Shown: positions 13,565-14,382 of the stretch, one piece after another
Layout: each line of letters begins with the position of its first letter
Numbering within the stretch: the stretch's first letter is position 1
NCBI GenBank assembly: GCA_027483285.1
Contig: JAIXUZ010000434.1
Span: 1 to 14,382, forward strand
Source of the DNA: Bacteroidota bacterium
GTDB lineage: Bacteria; Bacteroidota; Bacteroidia; CAMBQF01
DNA: 14,382 nt
Reading direction: 5' to 3'
Notes under the pieces: generated by a model
Database searches by the model: none
What the model was told of the DNA's origin: nothing
The model's input: only the letters and a program-made list of their open reading frames with translations
Program-made: the position numbers and the translations under genes

Positions 13565-14167
13565 CTTCTTGTATTTATCGTAAAGGCTTCGTTTTTCCAG
13601 AAGCATAGCTATGGTTTTCTCAATCCTGCTTTTGCGGGTTTCCAGGCGTTTAGCTTCGGAAATATAGTCTATGTATTCTTTTTTGTGGCTGTAGGCAAAG
13701 CTTTCAAATACCTCTTTAGCTGCAGGAACAGATGCGAAAGCGTCCTGTACATCATCAGGCAGAACTATAACCTTTATAGGCAGTTTGGGTGGTTTTATAC
13801 CTTTCTCATTTAATCGCGCCGACTCTTTTAAATAGTCTATTACTTGTTTATCCTTTACCTGCTTAATATCAGTAAACTTAACCATGCGGTTTTTTTCATT
13901 TTCTTCGCCGTAGTTAAAAAGCTTGTGCTTATCACTCATAGCTGCTCCGTTATAAAACACCAACGATGCATGGCCTTTAAAACCCCAAATGCCACATACC
14001 ATGCCGTTACAGTTAAAATTAGGACCCCATTTCCAGTCTTCTTTAATTCCGGGTACAGCCGTGTGTATCAAGACCCGCAATTTTATGCATATAGCTTTGA
14101 TATCAGGAGGTAGCTTTGCAAAAGCCTCATCAATCAATTTTGGGGCATCTTCTCTTAATTTGGGCAT
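13562..14167 (-). CDS. DUF1801 / YdeI-OmdA family protein
   Basis: The 201-residue protein has an N-terminal DUF1801 domain (YdhG-like, about residues 10-115), with FAKLPPDIKAICIKLRVLIH, VPGIKEDWKWGPNF, and GIWGFKGHASLVFYNGA. A C-terminal YdeI/OmdA segment follows (about 138-195), with LPDDVQDAFASVPAAKEVFESF and YSHKKEYIDYISEAKRLETRKSRIEK. This two-part layout is common for proteins annotated as YdeI or OmpD-associated, a family named from bacteriocin-protection phenotypes in enteric bacteria; the biochemical role is not established. It appears cytoplasmic, with no signal or membrane segment. It converges on the tandem AAA+ gene with only 11 bases between stops and diverges from the membrane-protein gene at 14223. 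Confidence 0.82.
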   Translation of the reverse strand: MPKLREDAPKLIDEAFAKLPPDIKAICIKLRVLIHTAVPGIKEDWKWGPNFNCNGMVCGIWGFKGHASLVFYNGAAMSDKHKLFNYGEENEKNRMVKFTDIKQVKDKQVIDYLKESARLNEKGIKPPKLPIKVIVLPDDVQDAFASVPAAKEVFESFAYSHKKEYIDYISEAKRLETRKSRIEKTIAMLLEKRSLYDKYKK

Positions 14168-14222
14168 AACGGTTGTTTAATAAAACAAAAATCATACTTT
14201 GCCAATACAAAAGCAAGCATTT

Positions 14223-14382
14223 ATGAAACCCCACAGCCTCTTCTCTATCATTTTAAAAATAGTAGGTATTATATTTTTAAAGGACTTTGTGGTAATGTTA
14301 CCGCAATTGTTCTATTTATTACCGTTAATAGCCGACAAAGGGATTACAGACAGTTTCATATTATGGCAAATAGTAACCATTA
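14223..14382 (+). CDS. Membrane protein, N-terminal fragment (runs off right edge)
   Basis: An ATG at 14223 opens a frame that stays open to the window end (53 codons), beginning MKPHSLFSIILKIVGIIFLK. It is rich in Ile, Leu, Phe and Val and contains one or two likely transmembrane segments (SLFSIILKIVGIIFL, then MLPQLFYLLPLIA), so it is probably an inner-membrane protein. It is divergent from the YdeI-like gene. A possible promoter is TACTTTG near 14195, one base shorter than TAnnTTTG. The family cannot be recognised from this part. Confidence 0.55.
   Translation, partial: MKPHSLFSIILKIVGIIFLKDFVVMLPQLFYLLPLIADKGITDSFILWQIVTI

Noticed and set aside
1..14382. CRISPR array, tRNA, insertion sequence, phage or toxin-antitoxin genes
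   Set aside because: No spaced direct-repeat array, cloverleaf-like sequence, transposase, integrase or recognisable toxin-antitoxin pair was seen on either strand.

Overview
The window reads as a chromosomal segment of a Bacteroidota bacterium, probably from the Chitinophagia/Sphingobacteriia side. Four observations support this. One protein has a C-terminal type IX secretion (T9SS) sorting domain. Several start sites carry the Bacteroidota promoter (TTTG, about 20 bases, TAnnTTTG). Almost no start has a Shine-Dalgarno sequence. The order rplM-rpsI-rpsB-tsf, followed by pyrH and frr, is typical of the phylum. Base and codon use look uniform, and I see no insertion sequence, phage gene, tRNA, rRNA or CRISPR array.

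Left half (1-5373, all minus strand): this is translation and nucleotide housekeeping. A strong promoter at 5342-5373 drives rplM-rpsI-rpsB-tsf (L13, S9, S2, EF-Ts), which ends at a hairpin terminator at 2676-2706. pyrH (UMP kinase) follows with its own terminator at 1817-1850. frr (ribosome recycling factor) comes next, with a flavin reductase-like gene only 3 bases behind it. The 5' end of a lipoprotein gene leaves the window at base 1. A short frame without a start codon, possibly a gene remnant, lies between pyrH and frr.

Middle (5388-10535, plus strand): a good promoter diverges from the ribosomal operon and serves a 54-residue exported peptide of unknown role. Next is a 791-residue T9SS-exported surface protein with its own promoter and a pair of 9-base direct repeats upstream. 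After a terminator comes a two-gene operon: an SPFH protein with a C-terminal GYF_2 domain, then a protein with two zinc ribbons and a C-terminal membrane anchor. This pair resembles Bacillus YdjI and YdjG and probably works at the cytoplasmic membrane.

Right part (10534-14382): a small stand-alone Smr-domain gene (minus) is divergent from a large gene for an 880-residue protein. That protein has two copies of an unrecognised beta-rich domain followed by two CbbX/SpoVK-type AAA+ modules, and it is the most unusual protein here. It converges on a DUF1801/YdeI-like gene (minus), with both stop codons inside one perfect inverted repeat. A membrane-protein gene begins at 14223 and runs off the right edge.

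I see no clear defence or mobile system. The best candidates for something undescribed are the duplicated N-terminal domain of the tandem AAA+ protein, the SPFH/zinc-ribbon pair and the small exported peptide.
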